From Bacteroidota bacterium (GTDB lineage: Bacteria; Bacteroidota; Ignavibacteria; UBA10030; UBA8401): a DNA stretch of 64,000 nucleotides. Under the pieces are notes generated by a model. It was not told the origin of the DNA. It saw nothing but the letters and a program-made list of their open reading frames with translations, and did no database searches. This document shows, in pieces, positions 10,344 to 20,051 of this stretch (within the stretch, counting starts at the first letter, position 1; every line of letters begins with the position of its first letter). Where the stretch lies: positions 1 to 64,000 of the forward strand of contig SXSI01000017.1 in assembly GCA_005792285.1 (NCBI GenBank). Reading direction: 5' to 3'. The position numbers and the translations under genes were made by a program.

Positions 10344-10377
10344 AAAAAATCCCGAGCTTGTACTCGGGATTTTTTTT
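10344..10377. terminator. Bidirectional terminator between crotonase and OMP genes
   Basis: The stem AAAAAATCCCGAG/CTCGGGATTTTTT encloses a CTTGTA loop. A-rich left and T-rich right flanks let it serve the plus-strand hut operon and the convergent minus-strand outer-membrane gene. Confidence 0.93.
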
Positions 10378-10400
10378 GTAGAGAATTATGAATAAAAAAA

Positions 10401-11087
10401 TTATAGAGCGTATAAAACTCCAATTGATAAACCAAGACCACTTCTTGTTCCATCACCACCATGAATCCATAATTGATTATCCAAGCCCATTGAATAAAGA
10501 GCTGTTGCAGTAGCAGAAAGTTTTGCGTTAACAGGATATTCTACCCCAGCACCAAATTGTAAAATTTTATCACTTGTTTTTTCATCATCAGTAGATGAAA
10601 GTACTCCACCGGCACATGCAAATGCTTTCATATTATTTGGCAGTTTTGCAGGCAAACCAAATTTTAATAGAGCAGAAATTTCTGTATGAGAAGTTTCTTT
10701 CTCTTTATGAGTTTTGTATGTAACTTTTTTTGTTGCAACACCGAATCCAACAAATAAAGATGCATTTTCTAATTGTGGAATATATTTTGCGAGACTTAAT
10801 TCTATTCCTCCGCCAATTGGCATTCCATTATCTGCTTCATCTGCATTTGCGACTGAGGACATAAGTCCAATTCCTAATCCTCCTCCAACTCTAAGACCTT
10901 TACTTGCTGCGGGAGCTTCCATTTCTTCAGCAACTGCTTCTTCAATTGGTACTACTTCTTCAACAGCAACTGCTTCGGGAGCTGGTTGTTCTACTGGTGG
11001 TGGAGTTGTTTCTTGACTATAGCCCCAGCTAACTGTCAAGAGTGTCATCACTACGATGACTAAAAAACTAATTGTATTTCTTTTCAT
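10401..11087 (-). CDS. Outer-membrane beta-barrel protein with acidic Pro/Ala/Glu linker
   Basis: This 228-residue exported protein has a clear signal peptide (MKRNTISFLVIVVMTLLTVSWGYSQ) and likely cleavage after about residue 24. Residues 26-60 form a Pro/Ala/Val/Glu-rich low-complexity linker. The rest has an OmpA/porin-like small-barrel pattern: GLRVGGGLGIGL, ASLFVGFGVATKK, ISALLKFGL, LQFGAGVEYPVN, LSATATALYSMG and a terminal GLSIGVLYAL. A strong Shine-Dalgarno (AAGGAGG) lies 5 bases before the ATG. A promoter candidate lies about 60 bases upstream. Family and function are not recognised; an adhesin or structural barrel is possible. Confidence 0.85.
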   Translation of the reverse strand: MKRNTISFLVIVVMTLLTVSWGYSQETTPPPVEQPAPEAVAVEEVVPIEEAVAEEMEAPAASKGLRVGGGLGIGLMSSVANADEADNGMPIGGGIELSLAKYIPQLENASLFVGFGVATKKVTYKTHKEKETSHTEISALLKFGLPAKLPNNMKAFACAGGVLSSTDDEKTSDKILQFGAGVEYPVNAKLSATATALYSMGLDNQLWIHGGDGTRSGLGLSIGVLYAL

Positions 11088-11151
11088 ACATCCTCCTTAT
11101 TAATGATTGAATTTTATTACTTTTATTAATTTCATTTCAAATAACCCATCA

Positions 11152-11181
11152 CAATGTTAGTATTTTTTTTTAAAATGTCAA
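11152..11181 (-). promoter_or_regulatory. Putative promoter of the OMP gene
   Basis: On the minus strand, TTGACA (11181-11176) is followed after 16 bases by TAACATTG (11159-11152). That combines a perfect -35 with a near match to the TAnnTTTG element. The predicted leader is about 58 nt and carries AAGGAGG. Confidence 0.55.
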
Positions 11182-11218
11182 TAGTATAAAAATTAAATAA
11201 ATGTTACTATCTTAATGA

Positions 11219-12169
11219 GTGAAAAAGACCTTGTTTGTATTGTTTTTATGCTATTGCTTTGTACTTCCAACTGCGTTTTCACAATTGGAAGCGCAACCAG
11301 AGCTAATGGTTACCTTCTCACAGAAAAATGTTAAGCTCTATTTAAATGATAAGTATTGGGGAATATTTTCAAGGAATACTTTAATCAAACCAATTCAAAG
11401 AGGAACATTAAGAATAAAAGCAGAGTGTGAAGGATTTTTTTCGGACTCAATAACTTTTGAAATAAATAGAAGCATTCGTTACAGTCATAATTTCAGATTG
11501 CGTTCAACTTCATCTGGAGTATTAAAAATAAAATCGGAACTTGGCGTGTTTGTTGAAATCGACGGTGATAATCTTGGAAAAAATAAACCGGAAGGATTTG
11601 TACTTGCAGCTGGTGCAAGAAGTGTAAAATTAACTCGTGCAGGATATGTTCCTTATCAAGAGTTGATTGATGTCACAGAAGGTGAAGAGATCGTTCGCGA
11701 TATTACGTTGGAGCCAAAATCAATGAACGAAGCACTTTATAGATCTGCATTATTCCCGGGATGGGGTCAGGAATATAGTGACCGCGATCCCGCATTTGTA
11801 CAATATTCAAATCTTAGTGCAATTGCATCAATTGCCGGAGTGCAAATGATGTATTCTTATTACACAACACAATGGAATACGAGTTACGATAATTATGCAA
11901 ACGCTAAAACAACTGAGGATGTACAAAAATATCGTGCCGAAGTAGATAAATATCACGCGTCAATGGAATCGATGTTAAAAGCTCGGAATGTTACAATTGC
12001 ATTATTTATTTTTACTTACAGTTATAATTTATTGGATATAGTTGTGAACGATCCATCACTATCGGCAAGTAATTTAAAAAAAATAAACAATCAAATTTTG
12101 CCGAATCATAATATTGCTTTATCAATTATGAATGGCCAACCACAAATTAAATATCAACTTACATTTTAA
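11219..12169 (+). CDS. PEGA-domain exported protein with C-terminal membrane segment
   Basis: This 316-residue protein begins with a GTG codon. An ATG four bases upstream is out of frame and was rejected. The N-terminus (MKKTLFVLFLCYCFVLPTAFSQ) is a signal peptide. Residues about 28-95 and 95-165 form two PEGA-like modules: LYLNDKYWGIFSRNTLIKPIQRG, and VFVEIDGDNLGKNKPEGFVL followed by GARSVKLTRAGYVPY. The C-terminal part has SALFPGWGQEYSDR, as in proteins annotated DUF5683, plus a hydrophobic segment IALFIFTYSYNLLDIVV near 265-281. PEGA modules are thought to bind surface glycans or peptidoglycan. It leads a three-gene operon with the cohesin-like lipoprotein and the giant T9SS protein, so an envelope-anchoring role is plausible. 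Confidence 0.82.
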   Translation: MKKTLFVLFLCYCFVLPTAFSQLEAQPELMVTFSQKNVKLYLNDKYWGIFSRNTLIKPIQRGTLRIKAECEGFFSDSITFEINRSIRYSHNFRLRSTSSGVLKIKSELGVFVEIDGDNLGKNKPEGFVLAAGARSVKLTRAGYVPYQELIDVTEGEEIVRDITLEPKSMNEALYRSALFPGWGQEYSDRDPAFVQYSNLSAIASIAGVQMMYSYYTTQWNTSYDNYANAKTTEDVQKYRAEVDKYHASMESMLKARNVTIALFIFTYSYNLLDIVVNDPSLSASNLKKINNQILPNHNIALSIMNGQPQIKYQLTF

Positions 12170-12177
12170 TTTATAAA

Positions 12178-13032
12178 ATGAATCAGCAATTTAAATCGAT
12201 TGTTATTTCAATTGTGTATCTGATGGTTGGAATTATTTTTGTTGATTGTACAACTCCGAAACAAAAAACTTTTAACAATCCTTATGATCCTCTAAGTGAT
12301 GTTTATGACTCCTCTATTGTAGTAATTACAAGCGGACCTGATAGTAATCAAATTATTAATAGTACAAGGAAAGTCTCTTTTGGATTTACTGCAACCAATT
12401 CAGTTGAATTTTTAGAATACAAACTTAATTCAATGCCAAATTGGATTAATCCTAAAAAGGATTCTTCCTTTGCTTATGTAAAAGATTCCACAATAACTTT
12501 TCCGCAATTAGATGATGATACTTATACAATTTTTTTCCAATCGAAACATAAAAATCAAAGAGACTCTGTTTCAGTAAAATCCAGAACTTTTAAAATAGAT
12601 AGTTTACAAACACCATCATTTTTCTTAAGTCCGGGATATCAAAGAGTTAAGCGTGGAAGTACAAATAGTATTTTTTGTAAAGTAAAAGAAATTCCCGCAC
12701 TACTTAGTTCGAGAATTATTATTGAGTATGATAAAAATTTAGTTACTGTTGATTCGTTTGCAACAGTTAATTCATTTTTAAAAAAGAATGGCGGAACACC
12801 AATTACTTTTGTAAAAAAAGATTCCGGAAGAGTTGAAGTTAATATTGCAGTTGCAATGGGTTCACCACTTGGAGTTACAGGTTCGGGCGGATTGTTTGAA
12901 CTTATTTATAAAACTAATGTTCGTGGAGTTGTTACATTTCAATTTAAACAAGATTCGACCGTGGCTAAAGATACTGCTGATAGAGTTATTACAATGCGTG
13001 GTTATGATAAGTCAACAATTTACATTGATTAA
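12178..13032 (+). CDS. Putative lipoprotein with C-terminal cohesin-like domain
   Basis: The 284 residues begin with a hydrophobic segment ending in FVDC, so Cys24 may be lipidated. The Asp just before it is unusual for a lipobox, leaving lipidation uncertain. Residues about 40-135 look like an Ig-like beta domain (VVITSGPDSNQIINSTRKVSFGF). Residues about 140-284 resemble a cohesin fold: KRGSTNSIFCKVKEIP, RIIIEYDKNLVTVDS, and SGGLFELIYKTNVRGVVTFQF. The next gene, three bases downstream, encodes a giant protein with a dockerin-like segment, so the two may bind each other; that is inference. Expression is coupled to the neighbours by 3-8 base gaps. Confidence 0.75.
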   Translation: MNQQFKSIVISIVYLMVGIIFVDCTTPKQKTFNNPYDPLSDVYDSSIVVITSGPDSNQIINSTRKVSFGFTATNSVEFLEYKLNSMPNWINPKKDSSFAYVKDSTITFPQLDDDTYTIFFQSKHKNQRDSVSVKSRTFKIDSLQTPSFFLSPGYQRVKRGSTNSIFCKVKEIPALLSSRIIIEYDKNLVTVDSFATVNSFLKKNGGTPITFVKKDSGRVEVNIAVAMGSPLGVTGSGGLFELIYKTNVRGVVTFQFKQDSTVAKDTADRVITMRGYDKSTIYID

Positions 13033-13035
13033 GAA

Positions 13036-16000
13036 ATGAAAAAATTATTATTAAATATAATTTTCTTTATTTCTTTTACAGGGTTTCTGTTTGCACAGCT
13101 AGGCCCTACTATTTCGAATATTACAACAAAAACAATAAATGAAGATGCAAACACTGGTACAATTAATTTTACAGTTGGTGATGTTGATACCCCAGTGGGA
13201 AATTTGACATTAAGTGCTTCCTCAGGCGATGGAACTATTATACCAAATGTAAATATAGTTTTTGGTGGTTCAGGTGCAGATAGGACTGTAACGGTTACTC
13301 CTGCTGCAAATCAAACTTCTGCTGGTGGAGTTGCTGTTACTGTAACAGTTTCTGATGGAGCACTGACTGCAAGTGATGTTTTTTTAGTAATAATTAATCC
13401 CGTAAACGATATCCCTACAATTTCGCCACCAGCAAACCAAACAATAAATGAAGATGCAAACACAGGGACAATTAATTTTACAATTGGAGATGTTGAACAC
13501 CCAAGTGATCTTGTTGTAACTTCAAGTTCAAGTAACACAACAATAATCCCCTCTTCAGGAATAGTACTTGGTGGCACCGGAACAAATAGAACTATTAAAG
13601 TAACTCCAGCCGCTGATCAATTTACAACTTCACCAGTTACTATAACTTTAACAGTCACAGATCCAAATGATGCAACAGTAAACGGGACTTTAACTATTAC
13701 AGTAACTTCTGTAAATGATGTACCAAGTTTTATAAAAGGTGCTAATGTAGAAGTTTTACAAAATTCGTCGGCATATAGTCAGGCATTTGCAACAAGTTTA
13801 AGTGCAGGTCCTTCAAATGAATCAAGTCAAATTTTATCTTTCACTGCTACAAATAATAGTAATGTATTATTTACTGTTCAGCCGTCAGTTAGTTCGAGCG
13901 GAGTTTTATCATTTACTCCGGCAAATAATCAAGTTGGTACTGCAACAGTAACACTTTCAATTCAAGATGATGGTGGAACTGGAAACAGTGGAAATAACTC
14001 AAGCGCAAATCAAACTTTTACAATAACTTTTTCTGCAGTAAATCAAGCGCCAACAATTAATGCAATTTCTACTTTAAATATATTAGAAGATGCAGGGGTA
14101 CAAACTGTTAATATGGCTGGTATTACAAACAGTGGTTTAGCTGGAGAAAGCGCTCAAACAATTGCAATTACTTCTACTTCAAACAGTGCATCTATAGTTG
14201 GAAATCCGACAGTTAACTATGTTTCCGCCAATGCAACTGGAACGTTATCATTGACACCAGCAGCAAATGCAAACACAAGTAGTGGTCCTGTTACAATTAC
14301 AGTTAGAGTTCAGGATAATGGTGGCACTTCTTTCAATGGAGTTGATACTGCGAAAATTACATTTCAAGTTAATGTAACAGCAGTAAACGATGTTCCAAGT
14401 TTTACAAAAGGTAGCAATGTTACTGTGATGCAAAACTCAAGTGCGTATAGTCAGGCGTTCGCAACTTCTTTAAGCAAAGGAGGTGGATCTGATGAAAGCT
14501 CACAAACTTTATCCTTTACAGTTATAAACGATGCGAATCCATTATTTACTTCGCAACCAGAAGTCAATGCAAGTGGAGTTTTAGCTTTTACTCCGGCAAC
14601 TAATCAAACAGGAACTGCCAATATTACAATTTCAATTCAAGATGATGGTGGAACAGCTAATAGTGGAAGTAACTCAAGCGCAACCCAAACTTTTACAATT
14701 ACAATAACACAAGTAAACCAAGAACCGACTATTGATAATTTAAGTAACTTAACAATTCTTGAAGATGCAGTACAACAAACTGTAAACTTAACAGGAATAA
14801 AAAGTAATGCATCTAATTTGGCCTGGGAGTCTAATCAAGTATTAGCTGTTACTGCTACATCCAGTAACACTGCTATTGTACCAAACCCAACTGTAACATA
14901 TTCATCTGCAAGTACAACCGGTTCAATTGCATTTACTCCAAATGCAGATAAATTTGGGACGGTAACTATTTCGGTAACAGTTACTGATAATGGAGGAACT
15001 GGAAACGGTGGAGATGATGCGATTACAAAAACTTTTACAATTACAATTACGGGAGTAAATGATAGACCAAGTTATACTGCTGGTGTAAATCAAACAGTTC
15101 TTGAAGATGCAGGAGGACAAAGTGCATCTTGGGCAACAAGTTTAAATAAAGGAAATAGCGATGAATCGGCTCAAACACTTTCATTTGTAATTCAGAATAA
15201 TACAAACACTGCACTTTTTTCTGCAGGACCTGCAATTGATGCAAGCGGGAACTTAACTTATACCTCTGCGACAAACAAAGTTGGAGTTGCAACAATTACA
15301 GTTTACATGCAAGACGATGGTGGGACTGCAAATAGTGGTGTAAATAATACAAGTGACGATCCAAAAAGTTTTACAATCACAGTTACTGGTGTAAATGATG
15401 AACCAATAATAAATTCCGTATCTGATATTTCTGTTGATGAAGATGCGTCGGCACAAACCATCTCTTTATCTGGAATTGGTGCAGGAGGAGGAACAGATGA
15501 AAATAGTCAAACCCTGGCTCTATCAATAACTTCGAGCAACACAACTATAATTCCAACTCCAACAATTTCTTATACTAGCGCAAATCCAATAGGGACAATA
15601 AATTATACTCCAGCTGCAAATCAATTTACATCCGGATCTCCAGTAGTTTTAACTTTAACTTTACAAGATAATGGTGGCACAGCAAATAGTGGTGACGATA
15701 CAAAAGTAATTACAATAAATGTTACAGTTAATTCTGTAAATGACCAACCGACACTTTCTGATATTGTAAATCCAGCAACAGTTTTAGAAGACGCAGGTGG
15801 AAATATTTCAGTTAGTTTAGGCGGAATAACAAGCGGATCTGTAAATGAAATTCAAACTTTAACAGTTACAGCAACATCAAGTGATCAAGCAGTAATTCCA
15901 AATCCAACAGTAACTTATTCAAGTGCAAATGCAATTGGAACTCTTACATTAACTCCACAAGCCGACCAAAATGGAGTAATTACAATTACAGTTACGGTTA

Positions 16001-19000
16001 GCGACGGAGGAGTAACAAACAGTTCAATTTCAAAAACTTTTCAAGTAACAATAACTCCAGTAAACGATTCACCAAGTTTTATAAAAGGAGCAAATCAAAC
16101 AGTACTCGAAGATATCGCAAGCCAAACTATATCGAGTTGGGCAACTCTTGTAAAAAAGGGACCGACAAATGAAAACTCTCAAACTTTAACTTTCACAATT
16201 ACTTCAAATAGCAACACTGGACTTTTTGATGAACAGCCAGCAATTTCTGCAACTGGTGATTTATCATTTAAGCCAGCATTAAATAAAAATGGCTCAGCAA
16301 CAATTACAGCTTATTTAGAAGATAATGGTGGAACAACAAATGGTGGCGATAATTCTACTTCTGATACGCCAATAACTTTCTCAATTACAGTTACTGCAGT
16401 AAACGATGAACCAACTTTAACAAAACCAACTGATTTAACAATTGATGAAGATGCGGGAACTCAAACTGTTAATCTTGGAGGAATAAGTGTTGGTGGAGGA
16501 TCAGATGAAGTGGGACAAGCAATGATTGTTTCAGCTACCTCAAGCAGCACAACAATTATTCCAACTCCAACAATAACTTCATATTCAAGTCCCGGCACAA
16601 CTGGTACTATGACATTCAGACCGGCAGATGGAAAAAATACTTCCGGAATAAGTCCTGTGACAATTACAGTTCGTGTAACTGATGATGGAGGAACTTTAAA
16701 TAGTGGAGATGATCAAGTAGAAAAAACTTTTACGGTTACAATTAATCCGGTTAATGATCCCCCAACTTGGCTAACAATTAGCGATTCATCAATTGCAGAA
16801 AATGAACCTGCCGATGCTGTAATTGGAACTCTTAGTACAACAGATCCTGATGGAGATGTCTCATTCACATATTCATTAGTTGCAGGATCAGGTTCGGATG
16901 ATAATTCCTCATTCCAAATTTTGAATGATAAATTGAAAGCGAAAGAAAGTTATAATTTTGAAGCAAAGAAAGAATATACAATTCGCCTTCGTACAACTGA
17001 TTCCGGAACACCGATAAAGTTTTTTGAGAGAGCAATTATTGTTTTAATTGAAGATGTAAATGAACAACCTCAACTAGTTTATCCGGAAAGTTCTACAGTT
17101 AGAATTGCAATTTCTACAACATTAAAATGGAGAAAAGTTTCAGGAGCAATTTCTTATAGAGTTGAAGTTTATGAACAACCTCACACTGCTACTATAGTAG
17201 ACACAACTTTAACAGCATTTTATAGAGGTGATGTAACTGGTGGAGATACAATTAAAGCATTTACTAACTTCAAAAATTATAAAAAATATTTTTGGAGAGT
17301 TTATTCGATGGATAGTAAAGCGAATATAAGTTTCTGGTCTTTCGTTTGGAATTTTAGGACTGTAATTGGTGCGCCAATTCATAAAAGTCCGGCTGATAAA
17401 AAACTATGGACAAAAATTCGTGATACGTTAACTTGGCTTGATACAAATAAAGTAGCCACGAAATATGATTTGCAAATTTCACTGAGTTCAAGTTTTGCTA
17501 GTGTTGCTAAAGATGTTGCCAGTATCGATTCTTCATTGAAGAATCATTATTACGATACATTAACAACAAATTTAACTTATTACTGGAGAATGCGAGCGAG
17601 AAATATAACAGATACAAGTTCCTGGACTACTGCTTGGGAGTTTAGAGTTGTTCCCAAAAAACCGGAAGTTGATTCGGTTGTAGTTTCCAAAAACCAATTT
17701 AATTTTACTTCAGATACACTTAGAATTCTTTATTATCCAAAAGGCGATATTGGAGATACCGCAACTATGGTATTTGATTATTCGCTTAACAATGGATTAA
17801 CATGGTTTTCGACTACAAATATTTTAGTCCCTTCAGCAAAAACTGCGATAAAAAACCTCCCAATATTAATGGCTTGGTTATCTGTTAAAGATTTTTCATT
17901 TATTGAAAACGATTCTGTAAAAGTTCGTATTACTTTAGTTGGAATTGGTGGAGCTGGAACTCCGAGAGCCTCATCTGTTTTTTCATTAGACAATAATCCT
18001 CCAACATTTGGTGGTTTGACAACTGCATTTGCTGAAACTACCGGGAATGCAATTACATTAAGTTGGGCAAAGGGAAGTGATAAAAATGGGCCGGTTCGAT
18101 ATTATATTTTCTATGCAGAAAAAGATTCTAATGCAATTAATTATTCTACACCAATCGACAGTATAACTAACGAAAATACTTTAACAAAAACTTTAATCGG
18201 ATTAAAAAATTATGTTCGATATTATTTAGCAGTTCGTGCTCGGGATCGTGCCGATAATTATGATGGGAATACAGTTGTAAAGAAAGCAACTCCATCAAAA
18301 CCGGTAAGATTAATTTCAATTACTTCGCCAAGTGGAGTATTTAAAGATTCGGTTTATATTCCATTTGAAGTTGTAGCTGCAATTGATGATACAATTACTA
18401 TGATTGGTGAATTTAGTAAAAATGATGGTTCAACTTGGTTCTCAATTTTGCAATTAGGTGGAAGAGCTACAAAAGTTTCCAATGTAAATTTTAAAGATTC
18501 AGTTTTATGGCGAACAAGAAGTGATAATGAGTTTACAGAATCTATGACGACAAAATTTAGATTGACTGCTTTTGGTTTAGCAGTTAATAGTGCAACTTTA
18601 CAAACAAATAAATTTATAGTCGATAATACTCCACCATATATTGACAGCATTAAATCAGTTGTAAATAACGGACAAAATATTGCAGGCTCAGTTGCGTTAA
18701 GTTGGACAAAGCCAACTGATTTCAGTTCGCCAGTGGCTTATCAAATGTATGTTTCAGAAACAGCAACTTATAATAGAGCAACTCCAAATCGGGCTTTCCC
18801 TTCAAAAAAACCCTCCATAAATGTAGATTCAATGTGGATTCCCGGATTAAAAGCTTTGACAAAGTATTACTTCTCAATGTGGTACAAAGATTCGTTGTCA
18901 AATACAGATAGCACACTTGTTTCAAAAGCAAAATATTTTACAACAGGAATATTGACTGACTACACAAACGATGCAAGAATTTTAACAGACGATTTGGCGA

Positions 19001-19917
19001 AATTTAGTGATGCTTGGAAAAATAATAACAAACTTATTGGAGATATTTCTCCGTATCGAGGAACTTTCCCTGCGGTTTCAATTGATAATGATGGTTTAAT
19101 TGATTTAGAAGATTTAACTTTATTTGTAAGAATTTGGAATTGGGCTTTTGTAAATGGCAAAGGGGGAACTTTAAGTAATTCGCTTGCAAAAGGAAGTAAT
19201 GCAAACGAATCTGAAGGAAATATTTCAACCGGTGAAACTAAATTATTAAAAGATGGCAAAACACTTTCAATTCCACTTTTTGTTACTGGAGTAAAAAGTT
19301 TTGATGCAATGAACTTGATGTTAAATTATAATACAAATTCAGTAAAAGTTGATTCGTTTGTTTTGAATAACGGATTAAAAAAATACTTTGGTGAATCGAT
19401 TGTAGCGCTATTTAATTCAGACTCAAAATATGGACTTACAACAACTGCATTTGCAAATCTTGGATTTAAAGAATTAACTCCAGAGACAACTACTGAACTT
19501 GGTGTTTTATATGCGACAATAAAAAATAATACTTTCGAAGGAAGTTTCAGCGGAGGATTTGAAATTTACTCCGTTTCAAAAAATATAAATCAAAATGGAA
19601 CTCTCTCATTAAATTACAAAACCGAACCGGTATTACCGAAAATTTTTGCATTAGAACAAAATTATCCAAATCCATTTAATCCAAAAACAAATATTAAATT
19701 TGCATTACCAGTTACGAGTAATGTTAAAATTGAAATTTATAATATACTCGGAGAAAAAGTAATCGAGTTAGTAAATCAGCAACACAATGCAGGATTACAC
19801 ACGGTTGAATGGAACGCAAATGTTTCGAGTGGTTTATATTTCTATAGAATTAACGCTGAAAGCATTGATAAAACAAGACGTTTTGTACAAACCAAAAAAA
19901 TGCTTTTCCTAAAATAA
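13036..19917 (+). CDS. Giant T9SS-exported repeat protein (cadherin/Ig-like, FN3, dockerin, cohesin-like modules)
   Basis: This 2293-residue cell-surface or secreted protein has a signal peptide (about 1-20, ending FLFAQ). Eleven Ig/cadherin-like repeats of about 105-120 residues run from about 21 to 1240. Each typically opens LEDA or NSSAYSQAF, carries DDGGTANSG, and ends TITVTxVNDxP. A twelfth cadherin-like repeat at about 1240-1350 has SIAENEPADAVIGTL. Several FN3-like modules span about 1350-1970. A dockerin-like pair, including DNDGLIDLEDLTLF, is at about 1975-2040, and a cohesin-like module at about 2060-2190. The C-terminus is a type A T9SS sorting domain, with NYPNPFNPKTNIKF and SGLYFYRINA, at about 2205-2293. 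Probable roles are adhesion or matrix. No T9SS machinery gene is in the window. Confidence 0.93.
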   Translation: MKKLLLNIIFFISFTGFLFAQLGPTISNITTKTINEDANTGTINFTVGDVDTPVGNLTLSASSGDGTIIPNVNIVFGGSGADRTVTVTPAANQTSAGGVAVTVTVSDGALTASDVFLVIINPVNDIPTISPPANQTINEDANTGTINFTIGDVEHPSDLVVTSSSSNTTIIPSSGIVLGGTGTNRTIKVTPAADQFTTSPVTITLTVTDPNDATVNGTLTITVTSVNDVPSFIKGANVEVLQNSSAYSQAFATSLSAGPSNESSQILSFTATNNSNVLFTVQPSVSSSGVLSFTPANNQVGTATVTLSIQDDGGTGNSGNNSSANQTFTITFSAVNQAPTINAISTLNILEDAGVQTVNMAGITNSGLAGESAQTIAITSTSNSASIVGNPTVNYVSANATGTLSLTPAANANTSSGPVTITVRVQDNGGTSFNGVDTAKITFQVNVTAVNDVPSFTKGSNVTVMQNSSAYSQAFATSLSKGGGSDESSQTLSFTVINDANPLFTSQPEVNASGVLAFTPATNQTGTANITISIQDDGGTANSGSNSSATQTFTITITQVNQEPTIDNLSNLTILEDAVQQTVNLTGIKSNASNLAWESNQVLAVTATSSNTAIVPNPTVTYSSASTTGSIAFTPNADKFGTVTISVTVTDNGGTGNGGDDAITKTFTITITGVNDRPSYTAGVNQTVLEDAGGQSASWATSLNKGNSDESAQTLSFVIQNNTNTALFSAGPAIDASGNLTYTSATNKVGVATITVYMQDDGGTANSGVNNTSDDPKSFTITVTGVNDEPIINSVSDISVDEDASAQTISLSGIGAGGGTDENSQTLALSITSSNTTIIPTPTISYTSANPIGTINYTPAANQFTSGSPVVLTLTLQDNGGTANSGDDTKVITINVTVNSVNDQPTLSDIVNPATVLEDAGGNISVSLGGITSGSVNEIQTLTVTATSSDQAVIPNPTVTYSSANAIGTLTLTPQADQNGVITITVTVSDGGVTNSSISKTFQVTITPVNDSPSFIKGANQTVLEDIASQTISSWATLVKKGPTNENSQTLTFTITSNSNTGLFDEQPAISATGDLSFKPALNKNGSATITAYLEDNGGTTNGGDNSTSDTPITFSITVTAVNDEPTLTKPTDLTIDEDAGTQTVNLGGISVGGGSDEVGQAMIVSATSSSTTIIPTPTITSYSSPGTTGTMTFRPADGKNTSGISPVTITVRVTDDGGTLNSGDDQVEKTFTVTINPVNDPPTWLTISDSSIAENEPADAVIGTLSTTDPDGDVSFTYSLVAGSGSDDNSSFQILNDKLKAKESYNFEAKKEYTIRLRTTDSGTPIKFFERAIIVLIEDVNEQPQLVYPESSTVRIAISTTLKWRKVSGAISYRVEVYEQPHTATIVDTTLTAFYRGDVTGGDTIKAFTNFKNYKKYFWRVYSMDSKANISFWSFVWNFRTVIGAPIHKSPADKKLWTKIRDTLTWLDTNKVATKYDLQISLSSSFASVAKDVASIDSSLKNHYYDTLTTNLTYYWRMRARNITDTSSWTTAWEFRVVPKKPEVDSVVVSKNQFNFTSDTLRILYYPKGDIGDTATMVFDYSLNNGLTWFSTTNILVPSAKTAIKNLPILMAWLSVKDFSFIENDSVKVRITLVGIGGAGTPRASSVFSLDNNPPTFGGLTTAFAETTGNAITLSWAKGSDKNGPVRYYIFYAEKDSNAINYSTPIDSITNENTLTKTLIGLKNYVRYYLAVRARDRADNYDGNTVVKKATPSKPVRLISITSPSGVFKDSVYIPFEVVAAIDDTITMIGEFSKNDGSTWFSILQLGGRATKVSNVNFKDSVLWRTRSDNEFTESMTTKFRLTAFGLAVNSATLQTNKFIVDNTPPYIDSIKSVVNNGQNIAGSVALSWTKPTDFSSPVAYQMYVSETATYNRATPNRAFPSKKPSINVDSMWIPGLKALTKYYFSMWYKDSLSNTDSTLVSKAKYFTTGILTDYTNDARILTDDLAKFSDAWKNNNKLIGDISPYRGTFPAVSIDNDGLIDLEDLTLFVRIWNWAFVNGKGGTLSNSLAKGSNANESEGNISTGETKLLKDGKTLSIPLFVTGVKSFDAMNLMLNYNTNSVKVDSFVLNNGLKKYFGESIVALFNSDSKYGLTTTAFANLGFKELTPETTTELGVLYATIKNNTFEGSFSGGFEIYSVSKNINQNGTLSLNYKTEPVLPKIFALEQNYPNPFNPKTNIKFALPVTSNVKIEIYNILGEKVIELVNQQHNAGLHTVEWNANVSSGLYFYRINAESIDKTRRFVQTKKMLFLK
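13120..16770 (+). repeat. Tandem domain-repeat region of the giant gene
   Basis: Eleven coding repeats of roughly 310-360 bases share nucleotide-level similarity, for example recurring gatgatggtggaac and acaattacagtta strings. Two subtypes alternate. One has PSF-KG-N-TV openings (starting near 13722, 14393, 15064 and 16065). The other has PTI---S-L-ILEDA openings (near 14050, 14731, 15400, 15745 and 16405). The pattern suggests past duplication of a two-domain unit. Confidence 0.8.
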
Positions 19918-20051
19918 GCTTTACAATTCTTTAGCTTCAGATTTAATATCAATTTTACAATCAAAATCCTTTCTTCAGAATTTATTCAATATTTGTTTAT
20001 TAACTAAATTAAAATGAATTTTGGAAATAATAATAAAGTTGAAAAATAAAA

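Noticed and set aside
13120-16770. Repeats that might be taken for a CRISPR-like array
   Set aside because: The units are 310-360 bases, protein coding and in frame, with no short identical repeats and unique spacers.
13036-19917. Many minus-strand ORFs inside the giant gene
   Set aside because: They are repeat-derived shadows rich in Cys, Ser and Asn, recurring at the repeat period, while the plus frame shows clear domain structure throughout.
20014-20049. Possible 11-codon upstream ORF before phoB
   Set aside because: No Shine-Dalgarno and no known leader-peptide features; AT-rich leaders give such ORFs by chance.
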